Origin: an uncultured Clostridia bacterium
GTDB taxonomy: Bacteria; Bacillota; Clostridia; TANB77; UBA1234
Assembly: GCA_934149405.1 (NCBI GenBank)
Contig: CAKPEV010000004.1
Span: forward strand, 62,001 to 126,000
Reading direction: 5' to 3'
DNA: 64,000 bases
Each line of letters opens with the position of its first letter. Position 1 is the first letter of the stretch. Below the pieces are notes generated by a model, which searched no databases, was not told where the DNA came from, and saw nothing but the letters and a program-made list of their open reading frames with translations. Made by a program: the position numbers and the translations under genes. Below are positions 34,639 to 44,379 of this stretch, piece by piece.

Positions 34639-34654
34639 TATTAATTATTGCTTT
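34628..34654 (-). terminator. Terminator of the giant-hydrolase operon
   Basis: AAAGCAATA and TATTGCTTT flank a five-base loop, followed by TTTAG on the minus strand; it lies 40 bases past the last gene of the operon. Confidence 0.7.
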
Positions 34655-34694
34655 ATCTTCAAAAATATTGCCAATTTTCTCCATTTTAAGTGTA

Positions 34695-35540
34695 TTAATA
34701 TTCATTTATATATACCGGAATGTTTAATTTTCGACCTGTAGATGTTTCTACCAAATTAATATTTATACTGGCATGATCATACAATCCTATCTTTTCACCA
34801 TCAAACACATACTCACATCTCGTCTTTTCAGCCGGTTTTAACGTTATTTTTCGGCCTTCTACATTAAAGACATATGTATCTCCTCTTGTATTTTTCAAAA
34901 CCACACTTTCATATTGGTATTCTTTTTCAGAAGCCTCTTTATTTTCAAACTCTACCATATACATATATTTTCCATCTTGTTTTGCCATATAGAGCAAGGA
35001 ATAGTTTATATTTTCTTTTTGAGATATATTACCTTTTAACTTTGTAAGTGTATCAATGCTATCAAACATAACATCATACATATTGTTTTCCTTTGGAGTC
35101 ACTATTAATTTGTATGAAGCATAATTTGATTTATCAAAAGTCAAGAATCTGCATAAATACCTACCGTACAAGTTTTCATACGTTTGTAACTCATACTCAT
35201 TTTCACCACTTGGAAAATATTTTTCAATATATTTAGTAAATTTTTCTTTATCTCCATTAAATTTATAATTCTTATAATCTTCATTCATCAATTCATACAA
35301 CGAATCTATGTCTTTTTTATTTAATAATTCACCAAATTTTGTGACAACATTTTTTAAAAACATTTCTTCTTTATATTCTTCAGTATTTTTATAGATTTCT
35401 TCATTTTTTTGGTTTTCTTTGTTTTCTTTATAATCCACAATCGCTGTATTTATACCTCGTATCGAAACCTCTAAAACAACAAGAGCAACAATCACTATGA
35501 AAACAATCGAGGCTAGTCTTATTAATTTTTTTCTATCCAT
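34695..35540 (-). CDS. Membrane-anchored partner protein B of the giant hydrolase operon (unknown function)
   Basis: A 281-residue protein that I cannot name. One membrane helix is at about 8-28, then a charged spacer (about 32-60), a helical-plus-strand region of NTF2-like character (about 60-150, VTKFGELLNKKDIDSLYELM) and a beta-rich C-terminal part (about 175-280). Its order of parts is the same as in the upstream gene, so the two are probably old duplicates. There is no lipobox or catalytic motif. It starts 22 bases after its neighbour and ends just before the operon terminator. The start is the ATG ten bases after GAGGGG. Confidence 0.6.
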   Translation of the reverse strand: MDRKKLIRLASIVFIVIVALVVLEVSIRGINTAIVDYKENKENQKNEEIYKNTEEYKEEMFLKNVVTKFGELLNKKDIDSLYELMNEDYKNYKFNGDKEKFTKYIEKYFPSGENEYELQTYENLYGRYLCRFLTFDKSNYASYKLIVTPKENNMYDVMFDSIDTLTKLKGNISQKENINYSLLYMAKQDGKYMYMVEFENKEASEKEYQYESVVLKNTRGDTYVFNVEGRKITLKPAEKTRCEYVFDGEKIGLYDHASININLVETSTGRKLNIPVYINEY

Positions 35541-35562
35541 AATTCTCATTCCCCTCTATAAA

Positions 35563-36342
35563 CTATTTTAGCTTTATTTTATACGTCTTCACTGAACCGT
35601 CTTTTGTAAAAGTTCTTGAGATGTCAATCTCCTCTGGAAAATCGATGTTCGTCTCAAATTCAACCGTTAAATATTTTTCTTCTAAAGGTGCTATATCTAT
35701 ATTATTAATATTTCCACTAATTTTTCTTAACCCATCGTTTTTATTTAGTTTTATTTCTTTTATCATTGCTGCATTTTTCTTATCCAAATTTGTGATTTTC
35801 ATAGTCATCACAAATTTATCCACATAATTGCTAGTTTCTAATATTTCGTAAAGAATTTTATCCTTTTTTAATTTTTTATTTACCTTATTGTACTCTATTA
35901 AAGTATCCGGAACAATTTGATATCTAGCACTATTTGGATGATATATGACAAGATTTTGTTTTTTATTTTCATCATCACAAGATATAGTAATCATATACAT
36001 ATATTCTGTTAATTGGCGTATTTCAGATATTTTTCCTTCTTGTTTTATTTCTTCGTTTTTTATATCTTCTAAAAATGAACCATAATCTTTAAACTTAGTG
36101 TATTCATACGACAATGAGTCATAAGCATTCTGATACTCACCATTTTTTAACATTGCAATATATGTATTATAAACTTTCGTTACTTTTGCAAAATCTATGG
36201 TGGATATTGCCCCACCATAGATTTTATTTCCTATTTTTTTAGAAACGTCTCCCTTTTGCTTTGCATAGTTTGAAAAAGTAATAAGTACTATCACTAATAT
36301 CGCTATTAGAAGTATTAGCGCTCTTTCTACCTTTTTTATCAC
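35563..36342 (-). CDS. Membrane-anchored partner protein A of the giant hydrolase operon (unknown function)
   Basis: A 259-residue protein with one N-terminal membrane helix (about 8-27), an NTF2-like stretch (about 45-125, VYNTYIAMLKNGEYQNAYDSL followed by a YTKFKDYGSF element) and a C-terminal beta-sandwich-like part (about 165-258). A GTG start is preferred because GGAGG lies eight bases before it; a TTG further upstream overlaps that site. NTF2-like domains behind a single span occur in VirB8/TcpC-type scaffold proteins, but I see no other secretion gene, so a scaffold role is only a suggestion. Confidence 0.6.
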   Translation of the reverse strand: MIKKVERALILLIAILVIVLITFSNYAKQKGDVSKKIGNKIYGGAISTIDFAKVTKVYNTYIAMLKNGEYQNAYDSLSYEYTKFKDYGSFLEDIKNEEIKQEGKISEIRQLTEYMYMITISCDDENKKQNLVIYHPNSARYQIVPDTLIEYNKVNKKLKKDKILYEILETSNYVDKFVMTMKITNLDKKNAAMIKEIKLNKNDGLRKISGNINNIDIAPLEEKYLTVEFETNIDFPEEIDISRTFTKDGSVKTYKIKLK

Positions 36343-36388
36343 TTCATCTTCCTCCAACTCTTTTCGTTAATGTACCATATTTACACAA

Positions 36389-39300
36389 TTATGACAGAAC
36401 ATATGCCCTAAAAGTTTCTAAAATGGATTTTGCATAATCATCTGGTTGTCCTGTTATAATTTCATTCACTCTCGTATCTGTTATAGCATTTACATCTTTT
36501 TTATCGAACGCTTCAAGTGCTATTGCATATAACATTAACCTGTCTATATTTTCTGGACTAACCCATCTAGTTTCATATATAGAACATTCTTCAAATATCT
36601 TTTTCCAATACTCGCTTCCGCCGCCATTAAACACTATATCGTTCTTAACCTTTTCTATATCGCCAGAATACTTTTTGTATATTTCAACAGCATACTCTTT
36701 AAATAACTCCGTTCCTATTGCAGTATTACGTTTTGGTTGTCTTATGAACAGTACTGCATCCTCAGCTTTTACTTTATCTTCTTTATACCTCTTTACCGCC
36801 ATAGTAGGATCTATTTGCATCAAACCTTGTTCTCTATTAAATTGCTTCATATATATATCATATTTTTCCTTTGCTGAATCATATACACTATACTCTAACG
36901 ATTGGGTTCCAACAATATCCTTAGACTCTTTCAATGCCAAAAATTTTTCATCGCCAGGACCGCCACCATATTCCATTTCCTCCGTTATTATTGCCCATAC
37001 AAGTGCAGGCTCTATTGATATGTCCGTCATGGCATTATATGATGCTCTCTTAGACATCTCGACTTGATTCTTTACAATTTCCTTGTCTCCGCCTAAACCC
37101 GGAGTATACTGAATCATTGTATTATACGCACTAATTGTTGCCACGTCTAAATTGCCCGTAACAGAAACTCCGTAACCTCCATATCCTTTACTTATTAAAT
37201 CTTCTTGCATTGCTTTCACGACTTTAACAAAATCTTCAGAATATATGTCTTCTCCTGCTAGTGTAGAATCCACGCCAGCTTTCTTATAATATCCAGCTTT
37301 CTTTAAAGACAATTGTATTGCTCTTAAATCTTTTTCTCCTTCTTCTGTAATTTTATCTGTTGTACTCCTTGGTCCATTGTAATATGGAACTACCAAGCTC
37401 GATTTGTATTCAGCCATTTGAACAGTAAACCACTTTGGCCACTTTAATCTTTCACCAACAAAATCACTCGTTATATCGAAGAAGTCAGGGTTACAACCTA
37501 TATTTCTGTCTTCTGGCGATAGCCAAGCCAAAGTACCTCCCTCTCCATTATCGCCTTCCTCTGCCTCATAAGGTATTGTTTGGTTTAATAAATTTAAGTC
37601 CATTATTTCAGAAACATCTTTTACTAATTCTTGTGTAGGCACATTATTTCCCCATATCAAACCAGCATATGCCCCACCATCATAAGAATCGCCTGAATTA
37701 TAAGGAGTAGTTCTATTGGTTGCCGGAGTGTAATTTATAACTGTTCCATCGTCAAGTTTCCTATTGTTTATTACATTATTTAAATTGTACAATCCATCAT
37801 CCAATAGAATTGTTCTTTCTAACTTGTAGTATTCGCTTCCTAGAGCATATTCTTTATTTTCATCTATTACTGCTTTTGCTTTTTCCGCATAATAGAATGG
37901 TGAAAAAACTGGTGTTATTAATTTAGCAGGATCAACAGCATTATTTTTTGCTCCACTATTAGTTCCAGCTGAATTTTTAACACATATTTGCAAATGCAAG
38001 TGATTTCCGGTACTTCTTCCCGTTGTACCTTCATATCCTAACACAGTTCCTGCACCAACAAAATCTCCAACTTCTACTAGAGGCCAACGTTTAAAATGTG
38101 CATAAAAGCTCGTTATATACCCTTGTTCTTTGGCATCATCTTTATTATAATCATGAATTATTTTTACATGGAAACCTGACCTTGAATCATAATCAACTTC
38201 AGAAACATACCCTGGTGCAATCGCAACAATAGGTGAATACAATGAATATTGTTTTAATGATTCATTTAACTCTTTTTTGGCAAGATAAAATGCATCTTCT
38301 ATATAATTTCCATTTCTTAAATACCTAATCGTCAATCTATTTAATTCATAAAAATATATGTGTTCGCCAGTTGTACCAGCCGTATGGTTTAAAATTTCCT
38401 TTATAAACACTCTTGATGATATATCTATTGCAGGATGTGCTGCTCCTTTATATCCTTGCCCTGCAATTTTATCAATATCCTCCAACATATAGTATGCCCT
38501 AACAATTGGTGCACCATATGGGAACAGTGCATATACTTTTGCCGCCTCTTTGTCACCACTATCAGTCACACATTCATAATACTCATCGTATTCTAAGTTC
38601 TGCCAATGTACTTCATTTGCTTTATACCTAACTACATTTTGTTCCTTTTCATTAAGTTCATCTTCTCCTTGTGTTACACCAATCCTCTCAAGCCAGAAAA
38701 TCTTTTGAATAGTTCCATCATCATAATTACTTATTGTAGAAGGAATGTACAAGTATGAGTATGCTGTTTCCAGCATTCCTCCATTTCCCGTCGCTGTACT
38801 TTGACTATCCCTAACAAATATTGTTAGCTTGTATAAATCCCTCATGTATGCATATGCTACCTCATTTCCTTTATTAGCATAGTCTTCCCACTGAATTAGC
38901 ATATCAAGAATATCCGCTTCCTTAAGTCCCTTTGTATCTTCATCTATTTTGTTGTAATATTTTTCAAATGACTTTACTCTATACCTTGGATTTTCTTTTA
39001 ATTCCACTGAATGCACACCTAACGATGTTTTTGAAAAAGGTATCAAGTATTTATAATTTCTGTAATCTAATGAATTTTGAATTATCTCATTTTTGTATAT
39101 TATTGCTTTTGACCAAGTATCAGCATATTTAACTAACACAACTGGCATTCTTCTATGGTGTATTTTTTGCCTTACTTCTAGTTCTTTCTCATCTATTACA
39201 TATACACCTTCCCAATAATAATTAATATTGTAATTTCCGTCTTTTACGTCAACAGCTTTCTCCTTTGTAACGTGTATATAATTGCCTCCATTGTTTTCGT

Positions 39301-41518
39301 ATAAAGTCGCTTGTTTTTTATACGTATAATCTGGAGAACTCTCATCAAAGCCCACAATCTTTACTGCATCTATTCCTTGTTTTTTTAATTCTTCTAATAA
39401 CATTTTCTTTACAAGTTCTTCATATTCACCAGACGCATATAATTGTTTAAATGCCTTTAAATAATTTTCTTCAACTTCTTTCTGTTTTGCATTTTGACCG
39501 GAGCCTTTTTGATATTCCTTAAAATCGAACCAAGCCGGCATTTCTTCATCTTGATTATAATACCTATAATCTTCTATAAGTTTGAATTGTAGCTCATCAG
39601 TTTTAAAGTCTAAGTATCTTACATCATTTTGTTCTTCTTGTGTTAATATTTTACCAACTTTTGCACGAATATATTTTTGGTTCATAAGTTTGTGCTTATA
39701 TATATATTCATCTTCTCCTGAAAGTTTAAATATATCCGGATTCGATTGAATTGATTCGAATCTTTTTTTAACTTCCCTCATAAAATCATATGGCTCATCT
39801 TGTTCTATTTCGATAATTTCTTCTCCATAGGCGTACCTAGATTTTAATTTTTCGTCTATTTTTTCGCCTTCAGTTCCTTCATCCAATCCAGAATCCAATG
39901 TATATGTTGGTTTTAACCTTACTTCTAGTTCATCTTCTTCTTTTTCAGATCCATCCGATGTTATATACCTTATATTTTTCAAGGTCAAGTTCAAACTCTT
40001 TATAAAATTAGCCCTATCTCTTGTAAGGTATCTAGCTGATGGTGATTTTGCCTCAGGTCTTGCTTCGTCAGTTTCATGTGGCGGATTGTCACCAGATGGG
40101 CTCTTATATGCCACAAACTTTTCATATGTTGATGTTTCAAGTCCATATTGTTCAAAATAAATAAACGTTTTATAATTTGTTTTGGCAAACACCACACTTT
40201 TAGACTCTTTTACAGCCTGTCCATTTTCATCTCTGATAATGCTTCCGTCACCACTATATTTTATTGATTCTACGCCCTTTGAAGTAAGAAGTTCAGAAAA
40301 CTCTCCACCTCTTATTTTTTCACCAGCTCCTGTTGTTTCTACCTCTCCTGTTTCTTCATTCTTCTTTCCAGTAGTTGTTATTGTTGGTACTCCAGTAGTT
40401 GTTTTTGTTCCTAAACATGCCTCTCTATATATTCTTTTTATAGTTGTAAGTAGTTCATCTACCTTAAATCCTTCTCCGTTCGGATCATCTGGCTTTAGCA
40501 TATACCATGTTGTTAATAATGTTGCTTTAGGCAAATATCTATTAATTAATAATTTTAGCGGAATCTTATAAACTATTTCAGTTGTTTGTTCCGTATAATA
40601 AATATCATCACCATAGCCAAGATCTTCTCTATCCGCATCTACAAAACATTTTTCATCATCGACGCCTTTTATTAATTCTTTTTTTACATCCTCCTCTAAA
40701 TCCTTTTTGTATCCTGATACTGGCATATTGCTGTTAAATCTATTAAGTTCGGCACTAAATCTTATTGGAACTGTTTTTGCTTCACTTCCGCCTAAGTCTT
40801 CAACAGATATTTCTTCGAAGTTCTTATATTTCTTCATTACATCTTCGCCTAATCCCGTCAAGAAATAGTTTAATTCCATGTCTTCTCTAACAACAACAAG
40901 ATATGGCATTAAAGAATATGCATCGCTTTCATACTCATGATCTGCAGTCTCATAAATTATTCTAGGTGTAACAACATTTCTATTTCCTCCGACTACATCA
41001 CCACTTTTTGTTGCAAAACTTTCCGGAGCATTTCCAGCTTGCCCTTGAATCACATACTTTTTCCAATCATCTTTAGTAATTGCACCTGCATCATATTGTG
41101 TTTTTACCATTCCTTCCGGAAAAACAGCAGAGGTAGTATATTTATTACCATCAGGTGTCTCTAACTCTGTTACATAATCTTGATATGTATACATATGTTC
41201 TGCGACATCCATTAATACCTCATATTCAAATGCAGAAAACTCCTGCCATTTTTCTTCGGAAACATACGCATCATATCCTGTATATCCCATGCTTCCTATT
41301 ATTGTTTCATAGTCTTCAGTTGTAGATATTCCTGCATAATTATCGTCAAAAAATAATCCTATCGTATGACCAATTACCTTTCCAATAACATAAAGCAAAA
41401 CCACACCAAAAATAACGAGCAATAATATTCCAACAACATATCCTACCGGTGTTAAAAAAAAGTGTATTGCCATTTTTATTTTTTTCCATATATCTCTTGT
41501 CTTTCTTACTAAACCCAT
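36389..41518 (-). CDS. Giant membrane-anchored peptidoglycan hydrolase (M23 endopeptidase plus lysozyme-like domain)
   Basis: A 1709-residue protein with one or two membrane helices at about 20-55 and the rest presumably outside. The first thousand residues are unfamiliar, rich in charged and Tyr residues. Near 1025-1180 is an M23/LytM zinc endopeptidase: HPAIDI supplies the first His and Asp, HLHLQI the last His, with GYEGTTGRSTGNH between. A peptidoglycan-binding-like repeat is at about 1395-1475. At about 1500-1640 is a soluble lytic transglycosylase-like region (PALVWAIITEEMEYGG, REQGLMQIDP). It could cut both peptide and glycan strands. It is first in a three-gene operon with its own sigma-A type promoter and a terminator. 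The second ATG, six bases after GAGGGG, is taken as the start. Confidence 0.75.
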   Translation of the reverse strand: MGLVRKTRDIWKKIKMAIHFFLTPVGYVVGILLLVIFGVVLLYVIGKVIGHTIGLFFDDNYAGISTTEDYETIIGSMGYTGYDAYVSEEKWQEFSAFEYEVLMDVAEHMYTYQDYVTELETPDGNKYTTSAVFPEGMVKTQYDAGAITKDDWKKYVIQGQAGNAPESFATKSGDVVGGNRNVVTPRIIYETADHEYESDAYSLMPYLVVVREDMELNYFLTGLGEDVMKKYKNFEEISVEDLGGSEAKTVPIRFSAELNRFNSNMPVSGYKKDLEEDVKKELIKGVDDEKCFVDADREDLGYGDDIYYTEQTTEIVYKIPLKLLINRYLPKATLLTTWYMLKPDDPNGEGFKVDELLTTIKRIYREACLGTKTTTGVPTITTTGKKNEETGEVETTGAGEKIRGGEFSELLTSKGVESIKYSGDGSIIRDENGQAVKESKSVVFAKTNYKTFIYFEQYGLETSTYEKFVAYKSPSGDNPPHETDEARPEAKSPSARYLTRDRANFIKSLNLTLKNIRYITSDGSEKEEDELEVRLKPTYTLDSGLDEGTEGEKIDEKLKSRYAYGEEIIEIEQDEPYDFMREVKKRFESIQSNPDIFKLSGEDEYIYKHKLMNQKYIRAKVGKILTQEEQNDVRYLDFKTDELQFKLIEDYRYYNQDEEMPAWFDFKEYQKGSGQNAKQKEVEENYLKAFKQLYASGEYEELVKKMLLEELKKQGIDAVKIVGFDESSPDYTYKKQATLYENNGGNYIHVTKEKAVDVKDGNYNINYYWEGVYVIDEKELEVRQKIHHRRMPVVLVKYADTWSKAIIYKNEIIQNSLDYRNYKYLIPFSKTSLGVHSVELKENPRYRVKSFEKYYNKIDEDTKGLKEADILDMLIQWEDYANKGNEVAYAYMRDLYKLTIFVRDSQSTATGNGGMLETAYSYLYIPSTISNYDDGTIQKIFWLERIGVTQGEDELNEKEQNVVRYKANEVHWQNLEYDEYYECVTDSGDKEAAKVYALFPYGAPIVRAYYMLEDIDKIAGQGYKGAAHPAIDISSRVFIKEILNHTAGTTGEHIYFYELNRLTIRYLRNGNYIEDAFYLAKKELNESLKQYSLYSPIVAIAPGYVSEVDYDSRSGFHVKIIHDYNKDDAKEQGYITSFYAHFKRWPLVEVGDFVGAGTVLGYEGTTGRSTGNHLHLQICVKNSAGTNSGAKNNAVDPAKLITPVFSPFYYAEKAKAVIDENKEYALGSEYYKLERTILLDDGLYNLNNVINNRKLDDGTVINYTPATNRTTPYNSGDSYDGGAYAGLIWGNNVPTQELVKDVSEIMDLNLLNQTIPYEAEEGDNGEGGTLAWLSPEDRNIGCNPDFFDITSDFVGERLKWPKWFTVQMAEYKSSLVVPYYNGPRSTTDKITEEGEKDLRAIQLSLKKAGYYKKAGVDSTLAGEDIYSEDFVKVVKAMQEDLISKGYGGYGVSVTGNLDVATISAYNTMIQYTPGLGGDKEIVKNQVEMSKRASYNAMTDISIEPALVWAIITEEMEYGGGPGDEKFLALKESKDIVGTQSLEYSVYDSAKEKYDIYMKQFNREQGLMQIDPTMAVKRYKEDKVKAEDAVLFIRQPKRNTAIGTELFKEYAVEIYKKYSGDIEKVKNDIVFNGGGSEYWKKIFEECSIYETRWVSPENIDRLMLYAIALEAFDKKDVNAITDTRVNEIITGQPDDYAKSILETFRAYVLS

Positions 41519-41547
41519 AAGCATCCCCTCTCAACATACTTATATTA

Positions 41548-41576
41548 ATTATACATTAAAAGAGTATTCATATCAA
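41548..41576 (-). promoter_or_regulatory. Promoter of the giant-hydrolase operon
   Basis: TTGATA, a 17-base spacer and TATAAT on the minus strand, 30 bases before the start codon. Confidence 0.75.
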
Positions 41577-41641
41577 CAAATTTATCTAATTTATATTTTA
41601 TAATTAGTCATAATAATTTATATAGATTTTGAGCATATTAT

Positions 41642-41670
41642 TGTATTTTTATATAACCAATATCATACTT
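41642..41670 (+). promoter_or_regulatory. Possible forespore (sigma-F/G) promoter of gpr
   Basis: TGTATT, a 16-base spacer and CATACTT; the -10 box matches the sigma-G pattern CATACTA at six of seven positions. gpr is a forespore gene in Bacillus. Confidence 0.4.
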
Positions 41671-41739
41671 AGGTTTATTTATTATATTAGAATAGAAAAG
41701 CTGTTTTGGGTTCAAAATATTAGAAGGAGGTGCTTATAT

Positions 41740-42657
41740 ATGCAATATGAAATAAGAACAGACTTAGCTTTAGAAAATAGAGAAATTTATCGTTTGGCTC
41801 AAAAAATTGAAAATGAAATACCAGGCATTGAAACAGAAGTAGATGATAGTGATTCTGATATGCTTGTAACAAAAGTGAAAATCCTTACGAATGAAGGTGC
41901 TGAAGCATTAGGAAAACCTATTGGAAATTATATAACCGTAGAGTCACAAATGATGAACGATGAAGTTGAAAGTATAGATAACAAAATTATCCAAAAAGTT
42001 GCAGATACAATAAAAGACATTTCACACCTTGTGAAGAAAGACACAGTTTTGGTTGTAGGGCTTGGTAATGGTGATGTTACGCCGGACGCATTAGGTCCTA
42101 AAGTTGTCGAAAATCTTCAAATCACAAGACATTTAATAGAATATGCCCCTGAATATGTAAAAGAAGGCACACGTGCTGTAAGTGCGATAATTCCAGGTGT
42201 GCTTGGAACAACAGGAATTGAAACAAGTGAAATCGTAAAAGGAATTGTAGAACGTGTCAAGCCAGATTTAGTAATAGTGATAGATGCTTTAGCCTCTAAA
42301 AATATGGACAGAATAAGTAAAACTATTCAAATTGCTGATACTGGTATAATTCCAGGTTCGGGCGTCGGAAACAGTAGATTTGCTATAACAAAAGAAACTC
42401 TAGGAGTGCCAACAATTGTAATTGGAGTGCCAACTGTGGTCGGAATACCAACAATTGTCGATGAGGCAATAAGCTATGTTATTGAAAAAACTTCTGAAGA
42501 CGACACAGAAAAAGAAGAATTAAAAAATAAAAATTATATGAAAGAAATTTTAGAAAACAAAAAATTCGATTTTATGGTAACACCAAAGGATATTGACGAC
42601 ATTATAAATAATCTTTCAAATTTAGTGGCAAATAGCATAAATGTTGCCTTAAATTAA
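41740..42657 (+). CDS. gpr: GPR germination protease
   Basis: Aspartate-type endopeptidase that degrades small acid-soluble proteins in the germinating spore. The 305-residue product has the self-processing sequence YEIRTDLALENREI at its very start, the VVGLGNGDVTPDALGP block and the PGVLGTTGIETSEIVKG region, all typical of GPR. The start behind AGAAGGAGGTG is convincing, so the pro-sequence before IRTDLA is only four residues, shorter than in Bacillus. The frame upstream of this ATG has no ribosome site. It is a single gene facing holA. Confidence 0.93.
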   Translation: MQYEIRTDLALENREIYRLAQKIENEIPGIETEVDDSDSDMLVTKVKILTNEGAEALGKPIGNYITVESQMMNDEVESIDNKIIQKVADTIKDISHLVKKDTVLVVGLGNGDVTPDALGPKVVENLQITRHLIEYAPEYVKEGTRAVSAIIPGVLGTTGIETSEIVKGIVERVKPDLVIVIDALASKNMDRISKTIQIADTGIIPGSGVGNSRFAITKETLGVPTIVIGVPTVVGIPTIVDEAISYVIEKTSEDDTEKEELKNKNYMKEILENKKFDFMVTPKDIDDIINNLSNLVANSINVALN

Positions 42658-42890
42658 TTTAAAATAACTTTTGTTATATTACCATGCTATTATAAAATAT
42701 TGAATTGTGTGACCTACTAATCTCGATCATTCACAATGCCAAGCCATATTTAAAGGAATTCATATTGAAGATGTATTAAAAAAACAGCCCTCAGCGTTGC
42801 TGTTTACGAACTGTTAACTTTTTTTGACCGAAGTCTATATAAAAAACTTCGGTCATCTTATTATCTTAATTCAATTTAACATTGGCTTTT
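42658..42890. other. Non-coding junction between gpr and holA
   Basis: No convincing gene. Two hairpins are present: AACAGC/GCTGTT (about 42784-42805) followed 18 bases later by seven Ts, and GACCGAAGT/ACTTCGGTC (about 42828-42857). Either may end gpr transcription. A stop-flanked frame reading about 33 residues (including FKGIHIEDVLKKQP) has no start and could be a remnant. In Bacillus rpsT lies between these two genes; it is not here. Confidence 0.5.
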
Positions 42891-43844
42891 TTATTGCTCG
42901 CAAATTATTTTTTCTAAGCCTATCTTTAAATCTATTTTTCCTATTTTTGAATCAACATCCAATTTAGCCAGTTTCTTTATCATGTTAACTAGTTCCTGCT
43001 TTGAAAAACGCCTTGCCTGCTCTTTATACTTATTAGTAGCATATGTTGATTTTGTGCCCAATTCATTCATGACGTTTAAATTTTGTTCTGTTGCAATTTT
43101 TGTCACAAGTAATGATTTAAAATGTTTTGCTATCATTATTACTATTTTTTGTATAGGTTCTTTATTTTCTATTAGTTCATTTAAACAAATTAGTGCATTT
43201 TTAACATTCTTAGTCCCAAGACTATCTGTTAAATCAAATATTATTACGTCTGACGTTTTTACACATAATTTATCGATATCTTCTTTTTTTATAACTTTTG
43301 AGTATGTAGCATATCCGAATAATTTATCCATTTCATTCTTTAATATTTGCTTTTCTGTTCCGCATAGATTAACCAGATACATAACACCTTGATTAGATAT
43401 CGAAATATTATTTTCTGAGAACTTACTTGCACACCAACTAATAATCTCATTTTCTTTCTTTTTCTCGAAACTATAGCATTTTCCTTTTTGTGAGACTATT
43501 TTATATATTTTACTTCTTTGATTAAAGTCTCCGATAAAAACAACACATACACTCTCATCTAAACTTAAAAGCGTATCCTCAAGACTTTCTGTTAAAAATT
43601 CACTTTTCTTGCTTTCTTCTTCATCATCTTTCGAAGATTTATTTTCAAGTTTTACAATTATCAGTTTTTTAGAATAACCAAAAGGATATGTATTTATTTC
43701 CGATTCTAAATTTGAAATGTTGTCTTTATCTAAAACTATGTAATTTATTCCTTTTACAAGTTCACCAAATTGTTCTTTTATTTTTTGTAAACATTCTTCT
43801 TTTTCATATGTTTCATCACCTGTAATCAAATATAGATTTTCCAT
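42891..43844 (-). CDS. holA: DNA polymerase III subunit delta
   Basis: The clamp-loader delta subunit. The 317-residue product opens with LYLITGDETYEKEECL, the usual start where a degenerate nucleotide-binding loop lies, and has the C-terminal helical collar (about 205-315, with FDLTDSLGTKN and KQELVNMIKKLAKLDVDSKIGKID). Length is in the family range of 320-345. It follows ruvC by 15 bases in the same direction. Confidence 0.9.
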   Translation of the reverse strand: MENLYLITGDETYEKEECLQKIKEQFGELVKGINYIVLDKDNISNLESEINTYPFGYSKKLIIVKLENKSSKDDEEESKKSEFLTESLEDTLLSLDESVCVVFIGDFNQRSKIYKIVSQKGKCYSFEKKKENEIISWCASKFSENNISISNQGVMYLVNLCGTEKQILKNEMDKLFGYATYSKVIKKEDIDKLCVKTSDVIIFDLTDSLGTKNVKNALICLNELIENKEPIQKIVIMIAKHFKSLLVTKIATEQNLNVMNELGTKSTYATNKYKEQARRFSKQELVNMIKKLAKLDVDSKIGKIDLKIGLEKIICEQ

Positions 43845-43859
43845 AAATATCTCCTTTGG

Positions 43860-44348
43860 TTATTTTATTGGCTCAGCAAATCTACAGCTATGTGCGTGAC
43901 ACATCGCTAGCGCCATTGCGTCAGTTGTATCATCTAGTTTCGGTATTTTTGTTAAATTCAAAATTCTTTGCACCATCATTTGCACCTGTTTTTTCTCTGC
44001 GCGCCCATATCCAACAACTGCTTGTTTTACCTGCAAAGGAGTATATTCGTATATAGGTGTGCTTGTTTTGGCTGCTGCAATTAAAACCGCTCCTCTGCCT
44101 TGTGCAACTCCAATAGCAGTTGTTGTGTTTGTGTTAAAAAATAATTCTTCTATAGAAATAGCATCAGGCTTATATTTTTCTATTAATAGCATCATATCAT
44201 CATATATCTTTTCTAATCTTATCGGAAAAGGAACTCCTGCCTTTGTTTCTATTGCTCCTGCATCTACTAATTTAAAATGATTTCCTTCATAATCTACAAC
44301 TCCAAAACCAGTTATTGCATATCCAGGATCTATACCTATAATTCTCAT
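43860..44348 (-). CDS. ruvC: Crossover junction endodeoxyribonuclease RuvC
   Basis: Resolves Holliday junctions as a dimer. The catalytic acids are visible: Asp7 in IIGIDPG, Glu in SIEELFF (about residue 68), and an Asp pair near the C terminus (DDTTDAMALAMCHAH). The 162-residue length is normal. No ruvA or ruvB is adjacent, unlike in many Firmicutes; they must be elsewhere. It sits between the debranching enzyme and holA. Confidence 0.94.
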   Translation of the reverse strand: MRIIGIDPGYAITGFGVVDYEGNHFKLVDAGAIETKAGVPFPIRLEKIYDDMMLLIEKYKPDAISIEELFFNTNTTTAIGVAQGRGAVLIAAAKTSTPIYEYTPLQVKQAVVGYGRAEKKQVQMMVQRILNLTKIPKLDDTTDAMALAMCHAHSCRFAEPIK

Positions 44349-44379
44349 TCTTTTCTTTCTCCTATAACGTTTATTTCAA

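Noticed and set aside
34695..41518. Giant hydrolase operon as part of a conjugative element
   Set aside because: No relaxase, VirD4, VirB4, integrase or attachment repeat is near, and the flanks (gpr, rpsO) are core genes.
42828..42857. Hairpin near holA as the holA terminator
   Set aside because: On the holA strand it is followed by an A run rather than a T run, so it cannot be a normal terminator for holA.
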